A stretch of 64,000 nt of DNA. Origin: Tritrichomonas musculus. Lineage: Eukaryota > Parabasalia > Tritrichomonadida > Tritrichomonadidae. Positions 9,690 through 19,335 of this stretch are shown piece after piece (positions within the stretch are counted from its first letter, which is position 1; each line of letters starts with the position of its first letter). The stretch covers positions 1,922,001-1,986,000 of the forward strand of contig JAPFFF010000004.1 of NCBI GenBank assembly GCA_039105265.1. The letters run 5' to 3'. The translations under genes and the position numbers were made by a program. Below the pieces are notes generated by a model. That model did no database searches, was not told the origin of the DNA, and worked only from the letters and a program-made list of their open reading frames with translations.

Positions 9690-10420
9690 AATGAAATTGC
9701 AACAATTATATCAAAAACTGGCATCTCATCAAATTTAAAACCTTCCAATGCATTCTTTACTCTCCAGAATAGGTAAGAATCCGATGGAGCTAAATCAGGA
9801 GAGAAAAGATGATGGCGAGTTCTTCAGTACGGATTTTTTTAATTTCAAATTATATTCCAAATTATTGAGAGGCAACCAAGCATTATTTCTACCACTTTTT
9901 AGCTTATTATTTTCTCTTGATCATTTAAAACGCCTAATTGTACAATATTTGGCTTTGATTATGGATTATTATATTGCGATAGTCACATTTTTTTTGAATC
10001 TTCTAGTATATCATGAAGTCGCCTTGATTGTTTATTTATTTTTGATTGTTTTTTTTTATTTTGCAACAATCTAGTTAATTTATATTTTAGGTGCCAAATT
10101 TTGGTTAGATATCTTCGAGTAATTGCAAAGCGCTTCTTCTCAATCATGGTCATAATTGAATTAACGCAACTAGGAACTCTTCTAAAAGACTTAATAGATC
10201 ATTGGCCAAATTATGGTCATTTCGGTCTGATCTGTATTGGTTCTTTTTGGTAATATCTTGCTGGTACCTTAAGAGTCTCATTTTTTCATAGATAGTAGGT
10301 CTTTTGTTTGAATTCTCTCTAAACATATAATGTAACACTTCTTCTATTTCATTGAAGCAATGTTCAACTTCTGTCATTTTTTTGATGATTAAATTATGAT
10401 TCGTCATGAGACAAAATGAA
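9690..10420 (-). mobile_element. Mariner-type transposase relic
   Basis: The complement of 9761-9835 reads HHLFSPDLAPSD followed by SYLFWRVKNALEGF, matching the mariner signature around the last catalytic Asp (SPDLAPxD...LFxxxKxxLxG). Upstream on the same strand (10150-10407) an 85-codon open stretch could be the decayed DNA-binding part. Between them the frame is broken repeatedly, so this is an old, dead copy. Mariner elements (TvMar1) are known from Trichomonas vaginalis. The outer limits are approximate and I found no terminal repeats. The plus-strand open stretch at 9748-10074 is a shadow of this relic. Confidence 0.55.
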
Positions 10421-10536
10421 AATGCTAAACACTTCTTTGATAAATTAATATATTTTCATGACGAAATTCTAAAGCTATGTTCAACTTCTGCAACTCATTA
10501 TCAATTAAATCAGTTATAAAAAGAAATTAATAAAAT

Positions 10537-10567
10537 ATTTTATACTAGGTCAAAACTAGTATAAAAT
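10537..10567. repeat. 12-bp hairpin
   Basis: ATTTTATACTAG (10537-10548) and its exact reverse complement (10556-10567) around a 7-base loop. It lies between the mariner relic and the fossil integrase and may be a remnant of an element end. Confidence 0.6.
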
Positions 10568-10909
10568 AATATTTGTTTAAAAAATGTTTAATAGTTATCA
10601 AAATTATGGAAATTCGTGAGACTTCAAATATTGAAATTGGATAACAATTGTTATTCTATATTCTTTACCATAAATTGAGTTATTGAAACACTTTAATCGC
10701 GTGTTATCTTCTTCATTAGAACTTGTAAACTCTTTATCTAGATCTGCTCCATATTTTAATCCATCTTTTGTCTTGTCATTTATGAAAGTGTCCATTTGGT
10801 ATCCACCTGAATGTTTCCAATAGATGTTCATGAATTGTGCCTTTGGTTCTTTAACATCATATACCACTTTCTTTAAATAATTTAATGCTGCTTTTTCTGT
10901 GAATCCATA

Positions 10910-10939
10910 ACGTTAACTGGGAAATTCAATAATTTTGTC
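10910..10939 (+). repeat. Left terminal inverted repeat of pogo-type element
   Basis: Begins ACGTTAACTGGGAAATTCAA and is identical over 30 bases to the reverse complement of 12440-12469. Preceded by TA. Confidence 0.92.
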
Positions 10940-11060
10940 AAAAAATGGGAAATTCAATAATAACGTTTTTTTTTAAAAAAAATAAAAAAATGTTCGTTAA
11001 AAAAAATCAAACGTTTAAATCCACAATTAAAACGTAAATATTCATTTCATTTTTAAATAG

Positions 11061-12402
11061 ATGAATAGTATACCTCATCATCTCTTATTATCAGCAGAAA
11101 TTCGTTCTCTACAGTCACCCGAAGATAAAGCAGCTCATATCAAAAAATTATGCGTAAACCTTCCTTTAAGCAAGATCTGCGAGGAGTTACAAGCTAATTA
11201 TCAAAAATCTTTAAGAAGATATCATGCACTAATGAATGGAATTGAATTCACAGGAATTGGCAGACCTCCTTTAGTTGGTTATAAAGATGTTGGTAATTTA
11301 CACGATTTTATCCAAAAGCAGTTTCTCAAAGGAGATTCTGCTGATTATACTGATATTTCAGGTTTTATTGATAATGGATATAGAGAAAAAATTTCTAATA
11401 TGACACCAGAACAAAGAGAAAAATGTCCTGAAAATTTAAGAAAAAATTATAAATATGAAGTAGCTTCGAGATTAAAACTCAATGTAAAAACACCAATAGC
11501 TGCTGAGAAGAGCAGAAATGATTGCGCCACGACTGGAACTATTGAATATTTTTTCGATAATACATATTCTGATGAAATGTTCCAAGGAGTCCTAAAGCAG
11601 CTCTGTTTCAACGCAGATGAAACAAGCGTAGAAATTAGTCTACCACGAAAAATCATTATACCACAAGGCGAGAAAGAAGGCCGTAAAATTGAAAAATTTA
11701 ATATTTCATGTCACATTTCAGCAATGGTAACTATAAATGCAAATGGAGACGATTTTGCACCATATATTATTGTTCCTTTAAAAAATTTGCCAAAAGATCT
11801 AGCACCATTGATAGCAGGTGGGAAAATTAATATCGGAGGATCACCAAATGGTTGGATGAATGATGAGTGCTTTTCAAATTGGTCAAAAACTTTTATTCAA
11901 CGAGTGAAGGAAATCCGAAAAATGTATAATTTTGATCTAAGTCAAAAAGCAATTCTGTTCTTAGATGGCCACGGTTCTAGAAATAATGCAGAATTGATGA
12001 GTCTTTTTAAATCAGAAAATATTGAAGTGATCATATTTCCTCCTCATCTAACTCATATCATCCAACCGAATTGCAGCACATCTCATCACTGAAATTGATG
12101 AAAACGAGCAAGAAAAGATTCCGGTATTAAGATCGGCTGAAATAAGATGATTCATTGATGCTCATATGATATCAACCACATCTCACAATTGTGAAACTGC
12201 TTTTGATGCTTGCGGTTTATTTCCAAGAAATCCTCAAAAAGTCTTAAGTCACAAATTAGTGAAAGTTTCAAAAAAAAATTTCATCCAAACTGAGCTTATT
12301 CCTGGTGATACTGTTAAAATATCAGGTTTATGCATTACTTCAGACGATGTTCGACCTTTCCTTAGAAATAAAAAATCTGATAAAAAAGGAAGTAAAAAAT
12401 AA
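11061..12402 (+). pseudogene. Pogo-type (DDE_1) transposase, damaged
   Basis: The first open segment (11061-12092, 343 codons) has an N-terminal helix-rich DNA-binding part (QSPEDKAAHIKKLC...), a first catalytic Asp in FNADET (near residue 190) and a second in LFLDGHGSRNNAE (near residue 306), followed by FPPHLTHIIQP. Family members continue after IIQP with the third Asp, but here the frame shifts at that point. The next frame carries IAAHLITEIDENEQEK, meets one in-frame TGA, then stays open as 12166-12402 (FDACGLFPRNP..., Lys-rich tail). So there is one frameshift that removes the third Asp and one stop. It is probably inactive but could be mobilised by a related intact copy. Confidence 0.85.
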
Positions 12403-12439
12403 TAATATAAAAAAAGTTAATTTTAATAAAAATTTTTCT

Positions 12440-12469
12440 GACAAAATTATTGAATTTCCCAGTTAACGT
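12440..12469 (-). repeat. Right terminal inverted repeat of pogo-type element
   Basis: Exact 30-base partner of the left end, followed by TA at 12470-12471. Confidence 0.92.
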
Positions 12470-12924
12470 TAGCGTTTTGCAAGAGGAACAAATTTGGAAG
12501 GTGTCTTCCAAGGAAATTTCTTAAATAACTCATCTATTGTCTTGTATGGCAAAAACTGTATTTCAATCACAAATGATTCACCATTTGGTAATATGGTAGG
12601 GATTGTGTTATGGCGACCAGAATATAAAACTACCCAAAATCTTTGGTCTGTTGAGTTTAATATAAAGTATTTAATGGGGATTAAAGTACATTTGACAATA
12701 ACTTAAATAATATTTATTTGACTGTTCTGCTATTGATGAATAAACTTTACATGAATGCCTATCCCATATATTTTTAAAATCTATTCTTCTAAACCATTTG
12801 TCATCAAAACCATTAAGTTTGTTTTGATATGATTTATCCCCTAAATTAAATAATTGAATTATGGTATAAACAAAAAATAAAAATTTAGGTTGCTCGTCGA
12901 TAGTTCAACCTTCTTAAATAAGAT

Positions 12925-13740
12925 AAAAATTGAGTAAACAATAATTTTAAATAAAAATAATGTTAAGTGACTTCTTAAATAATAAAAAAAAATTGAAATT
13001 CACCTAATAATTAACTTTTTCAAAGTAAGGTGGTTTGTGCTTCAAAAAGTGGATATCACAATGCCTCAAATAATTAACTCTTGTGGCATGATATCTTGAG
13101 TCATGTACAATTTCTTTTTTTCTTTTTGTTTTGGTGGGTTTAAAATATTATGTATTTTTCTAGCATGCCATTTTGAAATATTTAATATGTTTCCAATACC
13201 CTTATATCCACCTTCCCATGAAATGTGAATCTCTGAAAATTTCTGAATGAGTTCATCTGAAATTTTGAAAGGTTTTCGACCACATTTCAAATATCCTAAA
13301 TCAATCTTATGATTATTTTTAAGGAAATTGAGTACAGTGGTTCGTTTACATTTAAAATATTTTATAATTGATTATAAGGAAATTGAATTGTCTTTAATTG
13401 AATCAACCAATTGATTTATTTCTGAAGCATCCAACTGGTATATACCAAATTTTGAATTAAGTATTTTTGAAAGATAAAAAATCTTTGTCTATTCCGGTCA
13501 ATTTTTCGCAATTTTGAATTATTATTTGCGGATGGTTCAATAATTCAATGAAATTTCTTTATTCATTATTTCAAAAAGCATCTCAAACATTTGAAGAGTT
13601 AAAGATTTATCACCATAAACTTGACAAGTGTTTTGATGAATAAAATTGAAATCCTTTGTAAAATCGTCCATATTAAAATATTTATTATCTTTTATTTTTG
13701 ACTATTTCAAAGCACATAGGAGTTTTTACGATTGAATAAT
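12925..13740 (-). mobile_element. Broken IS481-like integrase element (copy 1)
   Basis: Nearly the same sequence as parts of the integrase element at 61008-62318. It includes the helix-turn-helix region encoding CGRKPFKISDELIQKFSEIH at 13066-13290 and the N-terminal region near 13600-13740, plus the shared non-coding motif ATTGAAATTCACCTAAT near 13000. It is shortened internally and broken. The similarity stops abruptly at 13740, where the hAT-like end begins. The left limit is approximate, judged from loose similarity to 60795-60885. Confidence 0.7.
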
Positions 13741-15373
13741 CAGGGTTGGCCAACGTTGACGTTATAATCGTTGAACAAAATGTTATTTCGTTGAATTGAA
13801 TGTCAACGTCAACGACATTTACTTCCTGTTTATCCAGGAAATATACCATTTTTTAATTAACTTTTACTGCAAATATTTTAACTCTAAACCAAAACTCACG
13901 AGTTTCAAATAATTATTAAATCTTGTATGCTTTTTTATAAATTGGTTGGCGAAAACTGTCATAAAAGTTAGTTCAATTATATTACTGGTGAATAGATATA
14001 GGATTATGTTAAAAAAGATAATAATTTAGTATCTGATAATTAATAATTATTGTAATTAAGACAAAAAATAGAGGTACAGGCATTCAATTATTGTGGTAAT
14101 TAATAATCTTTAGAAAACAAATGTTTATGAAATAATTATACTTTTATTAAGAAAATGAATATAAATTTGATAATATGCTACAAATAAAAAAAAATATTAA
14201 ATGATTGTTTTAGTTATTCTTCATCGTATATTATTTCTTTTTCGTCAGAATTATCATAGTTCTTTTCCAAGGCGTAAAAACTTAGAATTAAATTGGATTT
14301 TAACGTTTGTGGTGACATTCTGGTTTGTAGGAAATCGTGAATGTCCCGCATTCTTGCAAAAATTCTCCCCGCACCTGCCTTCGAAGCGGGGAGCACCTGC
14401 AATATTTCAATAAACTCGGCTAAAAGAATATAACTATCGCTGCTGAGTGAGTGCCTAAGGAAAGTGTCTCGGAGGTTTTTCTTTCGAGGATAATCATAAA
14501 TTTCATCATTAGATGGTTCATAATAGTCCATCATAATTTCAAATGCTTCTTTGATAACTTTTGTATCAAAACCTAATTTTCCACAAGTTTCTTCAATAAT
14601 TTGATCGAAACTACTTATAAAATCGATTTCTGAAACGATTAATCTGAGCTTTGGATCATTTAAATCTCTAATAGATATTGATGAAACATGTTGATGATTC
14701 TTTCCCTTTTCGATTAAGCCGCAATTGGTGGTAAAATAACATATCTTTGCCAATTGAATGTCAGCTGTTGTGTTAAATCTTTCTCTGGCTAATTCAAGGA
14801 GCCTTTAGCTTCTAGCAGTGTTTATAACTTCTAAATCTGCTTCTAAAATTCGGAATGCAATATAAACATCAGCTTGAGTCGCACTTTCTTTTTCGCAGCA
14901 CGTCGTAAAGGTGTAAATTGGTCTTAGTTCAGATCGTAATTGAATTAAGTCTAATATCTTTAGGTTTGTGATTTCTTCTGGCCCAAAGAGTTTGCAAATG
15001 CCATCCAAATTATTTATGATGTAATCTAACATCAAAAAAACGGAGTTCCATCTCTGTTTTTGAATGGGCGGGTATGATCCAATTCCAAGTTGATCAACTT
15101 GAATCTTTTTGAGTAAATCAATCGTTTTCAAAATTTTTTTAAAAATTATAAACGGTTTAGTGTCTACCGTTCTGCTTAAAAACCGAAATAATTGCTTTTT
15201 TTGCTATAAAAAAACTCTATATTCTATCACTATATTTATTTTATTATATGATAAATATAATAAATTTATTATATTAAAATTGAATATTTAATTTAATCAT
15301 TTTTTTATCTTTAATATATACAGATAAATGTAAATTAAAACTCAAAAAAATACGTTATTTTCGTCCTCGCACC
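13741..15373 (-). mobile_element. hAT-type element relic (limits tentative)
   Basis: The left end begins CAGGGTTGGCCAACGTTG, a typical hAT terminal pattern, exactly where similarity of the neighbouring integrase copy stops. The hAT transposase remnant lies inside on the complement. A candidate right end (reverse complement CAGGTGCGAGGACG at 15360-15373) is only loosely similar to the left end, and no 8-base target duplication is visible, so the right limit is uncertain. Confidence 0.45.
14214..15131 (-). pseudogene. hAT transposase, C-terminal remnant
   Basis: One frame on the complement, open for 305 codons except for a single TAA at 14805-14807. The upstream part has QRWNSVFLMLDYIINNL, matching the RWNS...ML segment of hAT transposases. 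The downstream part ends LPASKAGAGRIFARMRDI...FLQTRMSPQTLKSNLIL, the hAT C-terminal dimerisation region (PxS.AxxERxFS...R..LxP...). The N-terminal zinc finger and first catalytic residues are missing, since family members are usually 600-700 residues. A 5'-truncated, dead copy. Confidence 0.75.
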
Positions 15374-15801
15374 TGTCCCATTTCTTTTTTTTCATCTGGT
15401 GATCAGGGCCCGTGGACGAAAATAAAAAAAAATTATATCATTATAATGCTCATAAAAAATAATTAATATATACAAATTTTGGTGCGAATCTAAATAACTT
15501 CACCTGTCCGCACCTGTATAGAAACAATCAAATTTGAAAAAATATAAACGTATTTAAAAATAAACTATTCAAAATTAAGAAACTGATTAACAAACCATAT
15601 TTTAATAATTATTCAATATTTTTATTATATTTTACTTTTATTAATCATATAACTAATTATAATATATAAACAATCCAATTTTGTTAAGACAGTTCAAATG
15701 GAATCCTCATTCTTAGTATTCAAATTTTCATAAGTGATAGCTCTTTAATAGCTCTAATCATTTGTTTTCTTGATAATTTTATAATTTATTTTTTCTTAGA
15801 A
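15132..15801. other. Intergenic with inverted TTATTTTCGTCC pair
   Basis: AT-rich DNA between the hAT remnant and the next gene. TTATTTTCGTCC at 15355-15366 faces its exact reverse complement at 15414-15425, each next to a hAT-end-like CAGG motif. No gene is visible. Confidence 0.5.
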
Positions 15802-16641
15802 ATGATTTGTGAAATTATTTTTTTATCAGATTGTAACATTAAACGGTCGGAAAATTTGTTAATGACTCTTCGAAGTACTCCCACCAAAGGGCGTACAAAG
15901 TCTGTACCGGTTTGCGACGATGTGCCGGGCGAATTTTGTAAACGAGTTCTTTCTTTAATGGCATCATTTTATGAAACTCCATCAACAACCGAACAATTAA
16001 CTTTCCCTCCAGCAAAAAAAGCTAATCCTCCACAGTCACAAGCTCAAAAACTCGAGTTTGAATCATCAATTACAGATTTGCGAGTACGCCGCGAACAAGA
16101 ATCGCAAGCAAGTTCAATAGCTTCAATCAATGATTCGATTAATAAACGCGTAGAAGAAATAGCATCAGAATTTAACCAGTCTAATGTTGATTTAGATGAT
16201 GTTTTCGCTCCAGAAGTTGTCGTTCGTCCAGAAATACCTAAGTACTTATTAAATCAACAACTTGACGAGAAATTTGAAATTGAACGTAGGAAAAAACGAA
16301 GGTTACTACCAATGGATGTTCAAGAAATCGAGAAAAAACAAACTGCTCGTCTCCAAACCGCTAAAGAAAAAGGAATTGAAAGAGCAAAGAAGAGAATTGA
16401 AAAGCAACAAGGACAAACACCAACACCAACAAAGAGATACTACCAAAGTAAGACATTCAAAAATGATGAGAAAAGTATTAGAAGTGTTTCGAAACAAAAA
16501 CAGAATGATATTAACGAAAGGCGCCAAAAAATGCTTAACTATACTAATTCTGAAGAATACAGAGAAATAACAAAATCTCCAAGAACACCTCATGGTCGTA
16601 GAACTTCTAATAATATTAATAATTCTGACGACCTCGACTAA
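15802..16641 (+). CDS. Basic coiled-coil/low-complexity protein
   Basis: 279 residues from the first ATG. A second ATG at 15862 (MTLRSTPTKGRTKS) is equally plausible and gives 259 residues that begin with the composition typical of the rest. The ordered island CDDVPGEFCKRVLSLMASFYE near residue 35 is followed by an Ala/Gln-rich stretch, then PEIPKYLLNQQLDEKFEIERRKKRRLL and a Lys/Glu/Arg helix to about residue 215, and a Ser/Asn/Arg tail with SPRTPHGRR. A cytoskeletal or nuclear adaptor is possible, but I do not recognise the family. Confidence 0.75.
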   Translation: MICEIIFLSDCNIKRSENLLMTLRSTPTKGRTKSVPVCDDVPGEFCKRVLSLMASFYETPSTTEQLTFPPAKKANPPQSQAQKLEFESSITDLRVRREQESQASSIASINDSINKRVEEIASEFNQSNVDLDDVFAPEVVVRPEIPKYLLNQQLDEKFEIERRKKRRLLPMDVQEIEKKQTARLQTAKEKGIERAKKRIEKQQGQTPTPTKRYYQSKTFKNDEKSIRSVSKQKQNDINERRQKMLNYTNSEEYREITKSPRTPHGRRTSNNINNSDDLD

Positions 16642-17528
16642 AGTTATTTTATATTTTCGTAATTAATTTTTGATTGATTTTAATAAATATTTTCTTATAG
16701 CTATATTTTTTCCCCACCAAATTATTATTTTTTTTAAAGATCGTTTGACCTTTCTATATGATCATGAACTTTATTTAATGAGAACAAGCATTTTCATATA
16801 AGTTATTATTAAGAAATCGATATGAGTGTTAAATATAATATAGGTATATATTTTTTTACAGATAAATACCTTCATCATAATACTTATGCTTTTAAAATCG
16901 ACAACTATCAGATGATCTGATTTTTTTTCGTTAAATAGAACATTTTATAGTATATATTTTTTTTAAATATTAGTTTTCTTTTGATCAAATACGATTAACA
17001 AATTTCCTACTTTGCTTGAATATGGTTAACAAATTCCAATATATTAAGTCTTCTAAAAAAAGAGTGAAATATTAGTGGGATTTTAAGACAAAGAAAAACA
17101 TGGAAAAATTGAATGTTTTGAAAAAAAAAAAAAAAAAAAATATACATATTTCTCTCCCAATTTGATATTTTATGGTATAATTTTTAATTTTTAAAATTTA
17201 TTGTCTACAACTATTGTCCTGAAAAGAATTCCAATTATTTAAAGCATAATCGTTTTTTAGATCAAATAAAAAAAAATTTTAAACGGATAATTGAGGAAAT
17301 ACATTCAAAAATATAGCCAATTTTTCTTTACAAAATCTTTCAATAAGGATATGGAAATAACTTTTATTTAACATGCGCAATTTGAATAAATAAAAAATTC
17401 TATTTAAAATTCTATTTAAAATTCTATTGTTGCAAATCATTCCAATACGTTTTAGACAATATTTCGCCTCAACGATAAAATCTTTTCACATCATTTCACC
17501 ACCTTTTTGATTTTTAGTTCTTTTTTTT
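16642..17528. other. Intergenic; contains a stretch resembling a MITE
   Basis: AT-rich, with an A18 run near 17121. ATTTCGCCTCAACGATAAAA at 17461-17480 closely resembles 59535-59555 inside the TA-flanked element at 59422-59770, so part of this upstream region may be an old element copy. TCATTT at 17491 is a candidate Initiator for the next gene. Confidence 0.4.
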
Positions 17529-18938
17529 ATGTTTATGCCATTTACTAATGATGAGATCGAGAGCATACGTTCCATTGTTCTCATAGGACAACAAAATAAT
17601 GATATGTTACTCTCAAATTGTTCAACTCGTCCAATTGTTCAAACAAGATCGTTTATTCAGAGATTCAAACGACTTTTACTCGATGCTCAAACATCTGTAA
17701 AGGATATTACAAAATCTGCTAATGAACAATATGTGGCAATTATTGCTGGCGTTCGATTTAAAAAACTTTCTAAGAATAATCATTTACCAAACGCAACATC
17801 AGTTGCAAATCTTTCATCTCCTCTTCTCAAAATTCCACGATCGGTTCCACATAAATTTTTCTCCAAATTTGCAAAATACGATGATGAAGCAGTTTCAACT
17901 ACTCAAAATTTACCTCCACCTATTCCAACTCGATCAAGATCAATATCAGATGGATTATCTCATTATGATCAACCATTTGAATCTAATACTAATTCAACTA
18001 ATACTTCAAGTAAAGTATCTGCATCAAACTCGACTTATACTTTAACAACAACAAAATTTATTAAAAAACAACCAACAACAAAACCAATTACAATGCCGAA
18101 TATTGACTTTCGAAATTACCATAATAATGCTCATAATTCTAATACTAATCTTAATAATTCTAATTTCAGTATTTATTTTAATCCACCAAACAATAATCCA
18201 AATCAAACCATGAATAACAATATTAACTATCCCACCAAATCCAAAGCATTACCTCAACCGCAATTTGTTTCACAATCGTCATTAATTCAACAAAAGAGTT
18301 CTTATTCTCTTCAAAATCAATATTTTAATTCTTATCATGGTATACCAATTGCACCACCACCATTGAAAAAGTTTCCACGCGCTTGCAATTCTGCTCACGA
18401 ACTTACTCCAGGAATCTTGGTTGCTTTATTTGTTAATCATTATGATCCTGCTTACATTTGTCGTGTACTTGGAAGCAGAAACATAAATGGAGCTGAGCAT
18501 GTTCTTGTTTCTTTTTTTCAAATAGGTTTTCATCCAATTTATGTCCTTCCACAACAACTCGCTATTCTTCCAACATTTGTTAATACTAAAGACTTGATCA
18601 TTCCCGAACCTTTAACAGTAGATTCTCTTCTTGAAAATATAACACAAACTGCACAATCCATTGTTTTGGACAATGATGTACAAGATGATATTCAAATTAA
18701 TGATTTGCTCGATGAACAGCGATACAGAGAATTACAATTTAAATCACTTGTTTGCGCATCTTATTTGGTTTTTCTTGACTTTTTTTCTAAATATAAAGTA
18801 CCAAAAGAAAAAGTTGATCTAATATTGAATTCGATTGACCTAATGAATCCACCAAAATATACTTCAGCTGAATTGAACAACAGAAAATGTAAAGAACTGA
18901 TTAATAAAATTGTATCCCTTATAGAGAAACATTCATGA
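17529..18938 (+). CDS. Asn-rich protein with a small C-terminal beta-domain
   Basis: 469 residues; a second ATG at codon 3 (MPFTNDEIES) could also serve. Residues 1-85 form a helical head (IRSIVLIGQQ...FIQRFKRLLLDAQTSV). Residues ~115-285 are Asn/Ser/Pro/Thr-rich and disordered. Residues ~293-360 form a hydrophobic unit, LTPGILVALFVNHYDPAYICRVLG...HVLVSFFQIGFHPIYVLPQQLAILP, which recalls a Tudor-like barrel (as in SGF29) by pattern only. The last ~100 residues are helical. A chromatin-reader role is only a suggestion. The TCATTT motif about 38 bases upstream may be its Initiator. Confidence 0.8.
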   Translation: MFMPFTNDEIESIRSIVLIGQQNNDMLLSNCSTRPIVQTRSFIQRFKRLLLDAQTSVKDITKSANEQYVAIIAGVRFKKLSKNNHLPNATSVANLSSPLLKIPRSVPHKFFSKFAKYDDEAVSTTQNLPPPIPTRSRSISDGLSHYDQPFESNTNSTNTSSKVSASNSTYTLTTTKFIKKQPTTKPITMPNIDFRNYHNNAHNSNTNLNNSNFSIYFNPPNNNPNQTMNNNINYPTKSKALPQPQFVSQSSLIQQKSSYSLQNQYFNSYHGIPIAPPPLKKFPRACNSAHELTPGILVALFVNHYDPAYICRVLGSRNINGAEHVLVSFFQIGFHPIYVLPQQLAILPTFVNTKDLIIPEPLTVDSLLENITQTAQSIVLDNDVQDDIQINDLLDEQRYRELQFKSLVCASYLVFLDFFSKYKVPKEKVDLILNSIDLMNPPKYTSAELNNRKCKELINKIVSLIEKHS

Positions 18939-19335
18939 TAATTTCAATATTTGACCATTTAGAATGTCAAATATCATGAATAACTTCAACTTTGAATTAT
19001 ATATTTTTCTTTTCTGGAGAAGTGCGCGACAACTCTAATTTTTTTTTTTTTAATAATTATTTGCAAATACTTCACTATTTTCCATTTGGAAATTAATATT
19101 TCAAAAGCAAATTAAATAATTTTTACTTAAATCATTCATCACTTACTGACAAACAACTACCAATCGTATATATAATGTTAATATATAATAATAAAAGATT
19201 TGTTTTTATTCCCATATTAAAAAACATTAACTGTTTTTAATTTATATAATGTATATTTTTATTTTAAATATCATATGGTATAGTTGCAAGCATAAAAAAA
19301 TGCATTAATTATTTGTAAAGTTGCTAATGTAACTA
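18939..19335. other. Intergenic between converging genes
   Basis: About 400 AT-rich bases. A near-palindrome (TTTGACCATTTAGAATGTCAAAT) follows the stop codon at 18938. No gene is visible. Confidence 0.5.

Larger units (their letters stand above)
10910..12469 (+). mobile_element. Pogo-type (Tc1/mariner superfamily) DNA transposon
   Basis: A 1560-base element bounded by perfect 30-base terminal inverted repeats and flanked by TA on both sides (10908-10909 and 12470-12471), the target duplication of the Tc1/mariner superfamily. It carries one transposase gene on the plus strand with a pogo-type DDE_1 core. A shortened copy of the terminal repeat, GGGAAATTCAATAA, recurs just inside the left end at 10949, which may be a second transposase-binding site. 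The perfect ends suggest a fairly recent insertion, although the transposase gene is already damaged. Confidence 0.9.
10604..12720 (-). mobile_element. Fossil retroviral-type integrase fragment (Polinton/Maverick-like)
   Basis: Two complement-strand pieces, about 10604-10910 and 12472-12720, flank the pogo-type element. The left piece carries YQMDTF and DKEFTSS, which resemble the catalytic core of retroviral-type integrases of the Maverick/Polinton kind that are abundant in trichomonads. The copy is a short, broken fragment with more than one break and no recognisable partner genes. It predates the insertion of the pogo-type element that splits it. Family assignment is tentative. Confidence 0.45.

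Noticed and set aside
9748-10074. 108-codon plus-strand frame
   Set aside because: It overlaps the mariner core motif on the complement and has no coding character of its own.
12494-12706. 70-codon plus-strand frame right of the pogo-type element
   Set aside because: The complement here carries the fossil integrase-side sequence; the plus frame is a shadow.
17121-17138. A18 run as the poly(A) tail of a retroposed element
   Set aside because: No LINE- or SINE-like sequence or target duplication is visible beside it; A runs are common in this DNA.
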